Assembly (NCBI GenBank): GCA_902805475.1
Contig: CADCSX010000011.1
Location: forward strand, 491,001 to 555,000
Direction of reading: 5' to 3'
DNA from: Entonaema liquescens
Lineage: Eukaryota; Ascomycota; Sordariomycetes; Xylariales; Xylariaceae
Length of the DNA: 64,000 bases
This document shows positions 34,990 to 46,839 of the stretch, piece by piece (positions within the stretch are counted from its first letter, which is position 1; each line of letters starts with the position of its first letter). Made by a program: the position numbers and the translations under genes. Under the pieces are notes generated by a model that worked only from the letters and a program-made list of their open reading frames with translations, had not been told where the DNA came from and searched no databases.

Positions 34990-37198
34990 AACACTCAACC
35001 ACATAACCGTCACTTTACTAAACATTCTTTAACTCATTCGACACCATGTTTTACTACTACAACTACTACTTTACTATTACCACTACTACTAGCAGGACAA
35101 AAAGTCTGCAAATTGTGCTTTGACGACACTTACGGGAAGGGAATAAGGAATTAACAGGACGGCTACTACGGAAGTCGGGGAACAGGAAGGCGATATCACA
35201 CGACCAGACGGCGATCTTCGGAGGACGAGTTTTATTTTGGGTACCTGTTACCTAGCATTCTTCTACATCTCATTTTTCTAGGGCTGCATTATTCGGGGTG
35301 TAAAACGGTGCAGGGACAAAGATACCACTTGATATTGACATACTACATTACATAGCTTACATATATTTACTTTAATCATCTATCATCATTAACAAAGATT
35401 CATCCAAACCAAAGTTTACCTTGATCTCGCCGTCGTCTTCAATGTGTTGCTGCCTCGGCCTATCCCCACCTTCGGGATCCTCGGCGGGGTGTTCGCGAGA
35501 ATAATATGTCTCATATGGGGAAAACATACGATGCAGCTGAATAGAACCATGTAGCTCTTCCGTCTGAGCTTACCCGTCGTCCGCTATTCCCTCGGGGTCC
35601 TAGCGCTCGTAAGGTAAGAGCTAAACCCAGGTAAGCCGGGAGAGCTGTCAAAAAACCAATTGCGGCTAGAGCAGGGCATGGTTAGCTAGGTAAGCTGTAA
35701 TGCACCACCGTGGCGGCTGACGTCTGCGTCGCACGCTTTCGTTCGTATGCGTGTCTCACCCGCACCTGTCTGTCTGGGTCTCAGCTCTTAAGTGCGTACA
35801 TGGACTAATCGCCCTAAGCGGCCGTAGAGGAAAAAGGTACATTGCGGGCGAAACAAGACACGACAAGACACGACAAGACACGACAAGACACGACAAGACA
35901 AGACAAGACAAGACAAGACAGGAAACCATTCGGGCGTAACTCTTTCGTCCCGGCCCCTGCGTTAAGTCCCCGGCGGTGCACACGCGCACATGACCCTAGG
36001 GCTAAGACACGATCTGACATCTCCTCGCGTGCCACGGAGACTAGGTCCGGACAGGTACGGGGGAATATCTCCTTATCGTACCTGAGCTAAGGTCCTTGAA
36101 GCAAGTAAGTGAGTGAGTGAGTGACTCAAACAAGTAGACAGACGGATAAAAGGTACTGTAGATTGCCGAGGAAGCGCACGATTCGTAGAGCCCCGACTCA
36201 CACGCCACCGTCCTCATAAAGGGCGCGCCACGCTGCCTCGCATGTGCCTTATCAATCAAATCAATGTCTCGACGCCTCTCTGAACTCCGACTCTTTCGTC
36301 CAGATCGAGATGGAGATGCAAGGGCAACTGCATCCGGAGAGAAGTGATCTACTCTGCGCCTTGTCGCCGCCGACGTTGGTTCGTGGGAGAACCTGTGATC
36401 AGTATACCCGTCGTCCGATCTGGGGTTTAAAACCGTCGGTTTTCATCTGATTTACATAACACAACACAACACGACACCATCCGTGTTCATTATTATGTAC
36501 CGACCTACCTAATGTATGTCTTATAGCAGCAGTACTCCGGGCGATTCAGAGACTTTCCGTAATCGTGTCCAACCGCAAGGCGTTTTGACTTGACTTTTGT
36601 GGTTATGGGCTTTACCTACCTACCTGCCTAACTAGCTAGTCAGAGACTTCGTTCGGGATTGTCTCGGTTCTCGCTACAGAATGGTAGACCCCGTGGGATC
36701 CTCGCGGTTAGCGGGTTGTACACGTTCCGGGACTATTACTCCGGGAGGCTACGGTTAGATAGGTTCTGGTTTCTATGGCATGTGAATTGAGCCGTACGGA
36801 TGGATTAAACCCGCGGTAACTTGAGTAGATGTTCTCTTGGCAGCGGATTTCCTTGTGAGCGCGACTCGTCAAGATCCTTTTTTTCTAGGTTTAAACTTAG
36901 CTGGCCTTGCTCATTGAATCTAGTAGGCATAAAATTGAGAATTATGAATTGCGACATGTCACTGCTTAACGACTCCTTGATACTCGTACAAATGCTGATC
37001 TAACAGTTCAGCATCTAAGGTCATATATGAAAATGCCTATTTAAGCCAAATGCTGTATAAGCTCGACAGCAAGATTGATCAACGCAGAATGAAGAATTTA
37101 GATATAGCAACAATATTTCCGATTAAATATATACCAGATGTCAAGTGTATGTAAGAAATAACGGTTCGAACTATGCATCGTAGAAGCGCTGATAAGAA
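34990..37198. other. Gene-free stretch with tandem repeats
   Basis: No gene supported. It includes the GACAA repeat listed separately and a short (GTGA)n run near 36106-36124. It holds 3' regions of the flanking genes. Confidence 0.45.
35852..35920. repeat. Minisatellite, 10-bp unit decaying into a 5-bp unit
   Basis: Four exact copies of CGACAAGACA (35861-35900) are followed by copies of AGACA (35901-35920), with a partial unit on the left. The strand is purine-rich with no T. Confidence 0.92.
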
Positions 37199-38517
37199 TC
37201 ACGCCTTCAAGGCCAAACTCGACACATCAGCGCTCAATTCCCTCCCCTGAATCATCTCAGCCATAACCAATCCCGTCCCCAAACTCATACTTATCCCCCA
37301 CGGCCCATGACCAGCCGCAACATACACCCCTCCCTCAGCACCCGGCTGAGTACCAATAGAAAGACCCAGAAGCTCGTCCGGCACACGACTCAGAATAGGC
37401 GTGCCGCGCTCCGTCACCGGGCGGAAACATAGCCCTTCCCTAACGACCTGAACATCCTCTTCGCCTAGCACCTCCCTCGCCGTCTCCCTTAGCGTCTCGA
37501 TACTCGCCCTCGAGATCCGGCCCTTCGCATCCGTCGGCAAGTCCGGGAGCGGTTCGGCCGCAGAGTTCAGGCCGGCGACGTATATATGTCCGCCGATGCG
37601 CGACATGATCTCGGGCGAGTAGCCCGGGCGGCTAGTCAGGAACAAGGCGTGGCAGCCGTCTCGTTCGTGCTCGCTGTTCCACTTGGGCGAAGTCACTACT
37701 AGGGAATGGCCCGAGAGACTTGACACGGGCAGGTTAAAGTTGGAAGTTGGGAACAGCGTCTGGAAGACCTGCGCCGACCAAGCGCCGGCTGTGATAACGA
37801 CATTGGTGCACGGGACATCCGTCTCGGTGCTAGACTGCGTGTCTGCAATGCAGATGCTCGAGAGCTCGTTCCGCACGTCTGTCTGTATGGATATCGCCTT
37901 GGCGGGGTGGTGTAAGTGCACACCGGCGTCGATGCATTTCTGTAATAGGTACTGCGATAACTGCAGCGGGTCTCTGCATCCTATAATCAGAACTCTGCGT
38001 TCAACTTACATATATGGAGGTATATACAGAACGTCTGCATGATAAGAAAAGCTACGTTATCAACTCACATCTGCGCAACCGTCCCCTCCTCACTTATAAC
38101 CTCAACAACATCACTCTCCCCCTTTCTCAACCACGGCGGCGCCACGCCCACCAACGGACTCGCACTCGCCGCTTCAGCACGACTAGCGCCGTCGCGAACC
38201 CAGAGGTCGATCCTCTTCTTGGACCTAGTAGCCGGCGACAAGCTAATAGATGTGCTTCGCGCATAGCCCCATTTCTGCGCGCCGCCCTCTCTTTCGGCTA
38301 GCTTGCGATGTTCCTCGAAGCTCAACGCGCCTAGTTCCGCCGACGCGGGAGAAAACCAGTCTTTCGCTAGAAACCCACCTGCAAAGCCGGAGGCGGAAGC
38401 GAATAGCTCAGGCGAGGGCTCGACGAGATGGATGCTTGAGGCGGGTTGGTGCTTGGATAGGTAATAAGCGGTTGAGGTACCGATGATACCTGCACCTAAT
38501 ATCACAGTTGTCGCCAT
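37199..38517 (-). CDS. FAD-dependent oxidoreductase of the D-amino-acid/sarcosine oxidase (DAO) family
   Basis: Predicted flavoenzyme oxidising an amine or amino acid; the substrate cannot be told from sequence. Exons 38517-38069 and 37973-37199 (95-nt intron) give 407 residues. The N-terminal dinucleotide-binding fold is clear (TVILGAGIIGTSTAYYL, GxGxxG at about residues 8-13), followed by the acidic ribose-binding end HLVEPS and a conserved FAD loop (ASGFAGGFLAKDW). The second exon carries CTNVVITAGAWSAQV and the C-terminal FAD motif VAAGHGPWGISMSLGTGLVMAEMI, the hallmark of the DAO superfamily. No peroxisomal targeting tripeptide is seen (end LALKA). The gene is head-to-head with a short-chain dehydrogenase. 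Confidence 0.88.
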
Positions 38518-38939
38518 GACATCGACCTACCCTTTACTTTTCTCATATAACTAACTAACGAACTTGATACTAAAATCCAAGGTTCCTACAGAGTCTGCAA
38601 GAGGGGATTATATACTACAATTTCCTTAGATATAATACATACCCGAGGTAGATAAGGAAGTCAAGAGACTACAAGGTCGTAATATCGAATATCTGTTAAC
38701 GTAATTCAATGTATAATCCGCCGGTGACGTTTGCCCCTCTTAACCCCGCCAGTAGCGCGATTTCAAGAAAAGAAAAAGGCTACAGATGGCATAGAAATTT
38801 TAACATTAAATAGTGTACTTTGTGATTTAACAACCTTTTCTATAAACCAGCAGTAACACCTACTCGGAAATATATATCAACAAGACATCCACTCGGTTAC
38901 CGTACGATATCTCAATCTTGAAGACCTTATATAGCCATC
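38518..38939. promoter_or_regulatory. Divergent promoter region, FAD oxidoreductase / short-chain dehydrogenase
   Basis: These 422 bp must drive both oxidoreductase genes. One GATAAG word (38651-38656), the core of an AreA-type GATA factor site, is visible; a single copy is weak evidence for nitrogen control. Confidence 0.45.
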
Positions 38940-39900
38940 ATGTCTAAAGCGTTTATCGTCACCGGCGCCAGTCGAGGTCTCGGCTTGGCTATAGCACAAG
39001 CCTTAATCCAGGCCTCACACAAAGTGTTCCTAGTTGCCAGGACCGAGAAGGATATGCAGGCATTGAAAGCCCAACATCCGTCTTCTGTCGATTTCGTAGC
39101 AGCAGATCTAGCAGACCTGAAAGTACGTTCAAGTCCGGCCGGCGTTCAAAATTATTAAGTCTCAGTATTCCGAAAGTAAATAACTCACTTTCGTTCTAGG
39201 TGGCACCCAGAATTATCGAATCGGCATTAAAAACATTTGGCAAGATTGACGGTATCGTTGTCAACCATGGCGTTTTATCTCCTATCACCAGAATATTCGA
39301 ATCGAGTGCTGAAGAATGGAGAAATGCATATGATATTAACGTGTTCAGTGCTATAGCACTAGTATGTTTATGTTTACTCAACTACCTAAGTCACACCTAG
39401 GCGTAAGTACTAGTACTAATTCCAAGCGCAGATTAAAGAAGCTATTCCCGAACTCCGAAAGTCACAGGGTCGGGTCATCTTCGTTTCATCCGGAGCAGCG
39501 TTTGGCGCGTACGCAGGATGGGGCTGCTATGGTACTTCCAAGGCAGCTTTGACTCACCTTTCTGCGCATCTGGCTGTCGAGGAACCTTCTATCACCAGCA
39601 TTGCCGTTTCGCCTGGGAAAGTTGATACTGACATGCAGAAAGAGATAAGAGACAAAGGCAAGGCTGGAATGCGATCAGATGTCTACGAGAGCTTCGTGAA
39701 CGAGCACGAGAGTGGGCAGCTGTTAGATCCCAAAAAGCCAGGTACTGTCATAGCCAAGCTCGTCGACAGGGCTTCTGGAGACCTAAATGGCAAGTATTTC
39801 CGGTATGTAACAGGAAAGCCCCTCTCCAAGATACTAGTACACTAATGTGCATGCATATAGTTGGAACGCGGCTGAGCTCGCTGAATTTCAAGAGACGTAA
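38940..39900 (+). CDS. NAD(P)-dependent short-chain dehydrogenase/reductase
   Basis: Classical SDR, probably cytosolic, of the type annotated as sepiapterin reductase-like or YIR035C-like in fungi. Four exons, 38940-39122, 39200-39361, 39432-39802 and 39861-39900, give 251 residues. The cofactor motif TGASRGLG lies at residues 8-15, and the strand after it ends VARTEK (a basic residue that favours NADP). The usual NAG motif appears as NHG. The catalytic Ser is in FVSSGAA and the YxxxK pair in CYGTSKAA, followed by the family SPGKVDTDMQ. All active-site residues are present, so the enzyme should be functional. The substrate is unknown. The gene shares its promoter region with the FAD oxidoreductase. 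Confidence 0.92.
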
Positions 39901-41156
39901 CTCGGAAAATGCCGCTGAACAGGCACGAAAACTATACAATAAGTTAGCTAGGAGAAAGCCATTGATTGTAATAGAGAAAGAATAAAGAGATAGCTTCAGT
40001 CGAAAGATGAAAAGACTTCGTTGTTTCAACATTATGATTCAGGTGCACGTGAAATCATCATAAGCAGTCATAATAGAATTTAATTATTTGCCGTACCTTA
40101 CAATGAAATTTTAATACTGGTCCCAATTGGTTTAAAATGACCGACAACATGCTGGGTTTGATACCTATGCCAAGCGCATTAGCCTGTTGTGTCTTTCTGC
40201 TGATATTATTCACTGTACAGCTGGAGCGTGGGCGATCAGGGAGTTATGGTATCCGTCATGTGAAGTCGGTATTTGATAGTACTTTTGTTATTTGGCATCA
40301 TATTTGTGGTGGATATGGGATAGTTGGCGTGGGCGTATATACCTTTCTCTATAAATAGGTATGATACACCTGCAAATCCACTGTTAGCAGATGAAAGAAG
40401 CAAAAATGCCTTTTGTAAAATGTTGAAGTAGGATAGGTTCAGATATGTCGTTTGGCTTGACGTGTCGATCACCATATTGCCGTTAGGCTATAGTAAGACT
40501 GGGGCGACAACATGTTCATCATTGAAAGGGTGCATGTATGATATGTCGGAGACACACGTACCTTCAAAGATGCAGTTCGCGCAGATAGCTGGCTGTTAGT
40601 AATTTCGCAAGAGGTAGCGCAAGACAAAGAGCATTTCGTATCAAATTGCGTGTCTAGCAGAATATTTCAAAAACTGTCCAGTAGCTATGCTATACGCGAC
40701 ATAGTACGAATGAGCCTTCGTGAAGGAGATGGTAAAAGTTGTGTTATTCTTGTGAATAGATTCAGAGGAAAACTTCAGAGGAAAGAGAAGAAAAGAAAAA
40801 TTTATTTGGAGCTAGATAAAGCTTAAGTGGATCCTCTACGCCACAGTGTTGTTCTTTCATCAGCCACGGTACCCACTGGTATGCCGGCTGTTTAAGGTTG
40901 CAGTTTCGATACAAAACATCGCTACATCCTCTCAACGAAGGTGTAAGGTACATGTCAGTTGCCTTGCCTTTTTACTCTTATTCATCTCACCCATCGAACT
41001 TTCCTATTTTTTGAACTTCAACTGTTTCTTCTTAGTTTCTAAGTAAACTACGATACCAGACTTGGGAGACGCGATCGAAACTTCCACGTGCCAAATAGTT
41101 ATTATCAATCACTTCTTACCACCCCCCACTTTCCTTTCAGCCCATCTTCATTCACC
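39901..41156. other. Gene-free stretch
   Basis: Short frames here (for example about 40137-40358, +) have no family features. The right end is the pyrimidine-rich upstream region of NC2-beta. Confidence 0.45.
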
Positions 41157-42283
41157 ATGTCGGATCATGAATACGGTGGTAAGTTTGTTAGATTTATTTT
41201 AATCTCAACCATCCAAACCCCCTCGATACCCCTGCTATGAGATGTGATCAAGGAAAGATCAAATGGAGCAAACTTCATCCATTGTGACTCAGGACAATGA
41301 CGAGCTTGTGTTACTGCCCTAATACCTGCGGATGCATCGCAACTACTCGAGCCTTGGAATATCTCTTAGTCTATGAAGCGCACGGCTCCTGCCATATCAA
41401 TAGTAAATGAATACAATGACTCCTTCCACGGTCACCATGGTCACCATGGTCATCCATACTGCAACTATCAAACACAAACTCATGTCCTTCTCCAGGTTCA
41501 TGTCTTTTTTACTATATATCACTATCTGCGTATCCCTTCCAAGAAAAAGGAGGACCTGGGAACCGACCCTAACTTCTATTGCAACCCCAACGTCTATTAT
41601 CGCATACATCTTTCTTTCAGTTCATAGAATGGGACGCCCCAAAAAGGACTATTGGAGTTCCCTGGAGAATCCCGGTCCGAAGCCATATTTCATATTTACT
41701 ATCCTTTATTGTTTTTCAAGCCTTTCTTTTACCTTACAAAGCTTCGATCCCATAGCTAACATGTTTTTTAGGCAGCGATGATCTTTCTCTCCCCAAGGGT
41801 ATGCGACAAATCCTTTATCTCGTTTTCCCCACGAGATGGATTATGGACTAATAAGATACAGCGACTGTCCAAAAGATGGTCACCGAGATCCTACCCGCAT
41901 CGAGCGGCCTCTCCTTTGCCAAGGAGGCTCGTGATTTGCTTATCGAGTGCTGCGTGGAGTTCATCACTTTAGTGTCTTCTGAAGCCAACGAGATTTCCGA
42001 GAAGGAGGCGAAGAAGACAATCGCATGCGACCATATCACTAAGGCGCTGGAGACCCTAGGATTTCCTGAGTACATCCCCGCCGTCCTCGAGGCTGCTGCA
42101 CAGCACAAAGAAACGCAGAAGGTATGATATCACCTTAAGTTCTTCCTAGTATGGTTCAGACTCTAACTATCGCAGGTCCGTGAGAAGCGTGGCAATAAAT
42201 TGGAGGACAGTGGCATGACAATGGAGCAGCTGGAGCAAATGCAGAGGGAAGCATTGGCAGAAGCCCGCCAGAAATTCCAATAA
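41157..42283 (+). CDS. ncb2: Negative cofactor 2 beta subunit (Dr1/Ncb2), TBP repressor
   Basis: Histone-fold subunit of NC2, which binds TBP on promoter DNA and blocks TFIIA/TFIIB entry. Four exons: 41157-41178, 41772-41798, 41862-42121 and 42176-42283, giving 138 residues. The N-terminus SDHEYGGSDDLSLPKATVQK, the histone fold (MVTEILP to HITKALETLGFPEYIPAVLE) and the C-terminal helix rich in Gln/Glu (MEQLEQMQREALAEARQKF) are all family-typical. The first exon codes for only seven full codons, and the first intron (593 nt) is far longer than any other in the window. That intron carries a tandem ATGGTCACC repeat near 41438-41460. Confidence 0.93.
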
Positions 42284-43114
42284 GCTTTCTAGTATGGATC
42301 TAGCACATTCATCTGTAAATTTGGGTGTCCATTAGGGTTAGACTTGTCTTTCTGCTCGGATAGAAACGAAGTTGCTACACCCTCAACATAGTGACGACGG
42401 GAGACGAAGCATCTGATGGCGTTGGTTTGAGGAAATGCGGAACTCTTATTTATGATATCGGCGTCAAAACACGGTTCTCTTTATATCAGTAATAGTTAAG
42501 AGCAACTATTACTCTGAACACTCAGCTTCTATCATTACGTAGTGATTGATCATGTGGCTTCTAGATTGTACCTTTGAATAGTTCTTAATAATATTTCAAG
42601 TTTGAATTAAGGCCATTATAGAAGAGGCATGGGCGCTTATTTGGCACCTTCTATTATTTCATTGCCATTATCCTCGGTACGTTAACTTTGATAGCCTGTA
42701 ACCCTCTGGTTTTGTTGTGGTTCACGACATGAGGTCTAAGCCCACCTGGAGGTACACAAACGCTTCCTCTCCAATCCTGAAAGCATATCTCAAGCCTTGT
42801 ACATCATGGACTATCAAGTTTTGGCAACCAATTTTAGCACTGCCCTAGTTTTCCCTCGATGTATGAGTATTCGGATATAGGAGGAAAGCGGGCTGTGTGC
42901 CTATCCGAGACCTGAATTTGAGCCAGACCAGTAGACTCTTACATTTCTAAGCCACAACAAACCTCTATAAATTGGTTGTATGGGCCAGCCTTGGGTGAAA
43001 GATAGTCTGCATGATAAACCCCAAATCCCCCCAACCTCTTCGAATAAACCATTTTCCTCCAACTTAACCTATCCTATACTAGCCAAGGAGGAACAGCGAC
43101 ATCATTATAGTAAC
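42284..43114. other. Intergenic region
   Basis: 3' flank of NC2-beta and upstream region of the ankyrin gene. No coding signal seen. Confidence 0.5.
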
Positions 43115-45849
43115 ATGGAAGTTATTTCAGCGGCCGCAAGCTTTATTGCCATCGGGCAAGCACTTGCGGCTACGCCGAGTATCATTAATGCATTGCATTC
43201 CCTGTTCGGGGCTAGGAACGAGATAATTCAGCTACTGAATGATGTTAGTTGCACCGTCCTTGATAAGGCATTGATTTAAATAACTCTAACTAAGCCTTCC
43301 AGGTGGAAGTTATGATAGCCTTTGGAGACATTCTACGAGATACAATCCGATATTTGCCAGAAGCTGAAGCAGAAGCGAAGCTCTCAGTCCCCAAAGCTAC
43401 TTATCCTTTAGTCCAAAGAATTGCGAAAGACATGAGTTCAATTGTATCGCAACTTGAGTATGTTTGCCTCGAGTGTCAACAAAAGAGGAAGAACCACACC
43501 CAGACCAGAGTTTCAAGGGTGAAATGGTTCTGGTATAAACCAAAGATTGCTTTATTGAGTGGGAGAGTGAAAGAGAATCGCGAGCAGTTACAACTTATTC
43601 TTAGTTGTACTTCCCTCTTTGCATCGACGTATGCTTGATAGTAAGCTTTACCCTACGTATCAACTTTATTCTAATCGTGCTCAAGGTCAAATGGGAAGAT
43701 GCTTTTAGATATACATACAATCGTAAATACTCAAGGGCACCAACCGACCCTCAGCCCACCCCATTTGCAGTTCACCGACCAGGGGCATCATAACAGCAAA
43801 AGTATATCCTACGTTACTACGAATGACGATAGCTCTGGATTGATGTTCGATAGTATCAATGCCACTGCAGCCCAAGGGATTTCTTCGCAACTGTCATTAT
43901 CGAGCGTTTATAGAGATGGGTTATTATATATACGCTACAGCAAGGAAACGATTCAGAAGAACGAGTCGCCAATACTAGTCACGGCTGCGCTGCGGAGGGC
44001 CTGTGCTGAAGGCTGCGCATGCCAATGCCACTCGTCTACTTCACGAATCCGACACCAGTCTGCTGATTCAGTGATTTATGGATGGCTCCAGTCTGTTTAT
44101 AACAGCGCTCCACGCCTTGGTGCGCATTGTTGCAATGTGTCTACCTGCCAACGGGTTTACCCACCTAGTCGCCTCAACTTTCGCATTCCCCTCGTCTTCT
44201 GCCTCCGGGCACTTGAAGCGACTTTGTCCTTTGGCAGTATTACTGGCGTTGGAGCTTCCATTCACCTACGTGTTCCACGCAATTTTTCGGCGGAGGAACA
44301 TATTCATTTCCATATTCGAAATAAAAACATGGAGGGGGTTCGTTGGGAGCTGTCTAAGAATAGGTTCTCTCCCCTTGACAAATTTCAAAGTGATAGTCTT
44401 TTGTTTGTAAGCTGAATCTCCGCAAAAGTCTTCCACTCTAGTAATAAGTATCTGGTTACTTTTGGCCGAGGAAATGTTCGAAGCAGCGGCAATCTTGCTA
44501 TGTTCTGCGAGGTCAAGTCTTCAGGGTTCCGATTCTATAAAGTAGGCAACTTTAGTGTTCCAGTCGACGGATATATCCGCGTATTCTTACCAAACTGTAG
44601 GGAATCGGCGGCATGGGCTAGAGGTCGTATGTGTTGTGTCGATATGGACGCAAGAACGCGGGCCATTTTGCTGGAAATAATTGCCATCGATGACGACAGT
44701 ACCGACAATACCTGGCCAGTTCACAGGGCAGCACGAACCGGCGGTAATATAATCGCAGCTCTACAAGAGTCACCAGAAGACGTCGACTTACTGGATGACA
44801 CCGGACTTACCCCTCTCCACTGGGCTGTACAATGCGACGACAACAAGGCGATTCAAACTTTAATATCTATCGGAGCTAACTTAGATAGCCTCGATTTACA
44901 TGACAATACACCGTTGATGTGGGCAGTGTATCTTGGAAATAATGATGGAGTACAGCTTCTAATTGACGGCGGATGTGATGTCAACTACAACGATGGGCGT
45001 TGTCGGCCCGCTCTCAATTTGGCGATTAGATCCAAGAAAGAAGGATCTGCAAAGGCCTGCAGTCTATTACTACATCATGGTGCCTTTCTTTTTGATAAAT
45101 CTGGAAACGCACTACACTGGCTTGCTTGGGAGAATCAGGCGGATGGTTTAGAGGAGAAGTTCAATCTACTCGTTCACGCTGGGGTAAAGATTGAAGACAA
45201 GGATGTTAATGGCGATACAGTTTTAATTGCGGCTCTCGCACATAGAAACGGGCGTATGCTTCGCCTACTAGTCGATGCTGGTTGTAGGTTCGATGAATGC
45301 CCACGCACCACGAACGCCTTGATGGAAGTTGCTTGGAGGGGTTGTGCAGGAACTATTGACATTATAGAACAAACCGCGTTCAAGGTGGACGTACGCATGC
45401 AGGATGAATACGGATGGACACCATTGGAAGTTTTTGAATGGAGGATGAAAGCCGACCCAGCAAGACATAAGGTTTACCCTCCCTCGGACAACGATATCGA
45501 GGCATTTTGGAAGTTGCTCCAATGTGTCAGGGATCGCTACCTAAACACCGAGATTCAAATATTAGAAAGGGTCATTGCGCATATACAAGGCGACGAAATT
45601 ATATCTGCGCAGCAGACGCTACAATCTGTCATACAAGACAAGCTCGATTGGAATATTCCAGCCGAGTACAGGACCTTCTGGGCTATCTATGTCCAAATAA
45701 AGGAGGGAATGACAGAAGCCGCCATTGAATCTCTAGAAGAGTTCATTGAAGTGTCAAAGGAAAGAATCGGTTCGGACTCTCGAGACCATAACTATTTCTA
45801 TAGCCCCTATTATGAAGACCAGGGGATAGTGATTCAAGACGCTGACTAG
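43115..45849 (+). CDS. Fungal STAND-type N-terminal domain fused to Cys-rich linker and ankyrin repeats
   Basis: Function unknown; proteins of this build are common in Sordariomycetes and related to NOD-like/heterokaryon-incompatibility families. Exons 43115-43243, 43303-43628, 43686-44406 and 44449-45849 give 858 residues in frame. The N-terminus (EVISAAASFIAIGQALAATP) is the helical fungal N-terminal domain seen before NACHT modules, but no Walker A or B motif follows. A Cys/His cluster comes next (CAEGCACQCH, then CCNVSTC), then a region containing SIHLRVPR. After that come ankyrin repeats (TGLTPLHWAVQCDDNKAIQTL, DNTPLMWAVYLGNNDGVQLL and more) and a C-terminal helical region. The last intron is only 42 nt, with acceptor AATAAG, and is the least certain junction. 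A break into two genes there is possible. Confidence 0.75.
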
Positions 45850-46839
45850 CCTCTAGGAAGTCTTCTGTATGAAACTTGCACCTAGCAATTTACGTTTATT
45901 ACTAAAGGGCGCTAGAAGACAAAAGGGCTCTTTTACACATGCTAGTTCAGCCTTCGTTATGAGTACCTACCTAGGTAATGATGGTTGTTTTTCATTTTTT
46001 TTTTTTTTATTATTGAGATTTGATTTATGCCGGATTTCTGTTATATCCTTGAATGCTAGGGAGGTTTTGGACTTATATTGAGGAATGAACAATTTGAATG
46101 AACCCGTAGTAATACCACAGGATTATCGAGAGAAACCATACAAACCATATATAAACTGACGGTGTAGCATGCGTACATGTGTACGAGGGCCTCTACAGGC
46201 AGATAGTCGAGGTGAAATCGAATTAGGCATATGTAACCGCGACCTACTAACCTGACACTATAACCACCTTTAATTGTTATGAACCGGAAACACACTTATG
46301 CCAGACACGGAACGACGATCGCAAATAAAATCAAGCAGTAGCTATAGTCATAAATCGTAATCAATTTCCGTACCTCACTCAACAGTCTAGATACAGCATC
46401 GACATAAAAAAACAAGTAATACTACCCATCCATCCATTCATCACCTCCTCCATCATGATGATCCCCCCTTACACACAATGAAAAGCAACAGACCAAATTA
46501 CCTCCGCCCATCTGCTCTGCTTATATCTCGATTCGTCTTTCATAAACCACATGACGTCATCTTCGTGATAGATACGAGAAATCAAAATTGTTATAATAGA
46601 GTAAGAAAAATTTCAAATATGCTGCGATCAGCTTTCGTCTTGAGGAACTAGCGCCACTTCCGCGAGGTATATATGGCATTTGAATATAATACGCTGTCGG
46701 CGATGTGATGTCCGGAAAGGCCGCCGTGGTATCTGCCTCATTATGTCTGGAGAATGGTCCGTCCTGATGACGCTGGGAGGTTATCCGCTATTCCAGCTAC
46801 TACGTTCTACTATCTATCCCCTGTGTCGGGAGCGACAGC
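45850..46839. other. Convergent 3' intergenic region
   Basis: Between the ends of the ankyrin gene (+) and the DUF8035-type gene (-). It contains a T12-13 run near 45997-46009; nothing coding is seen. Confidence 0.5.
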
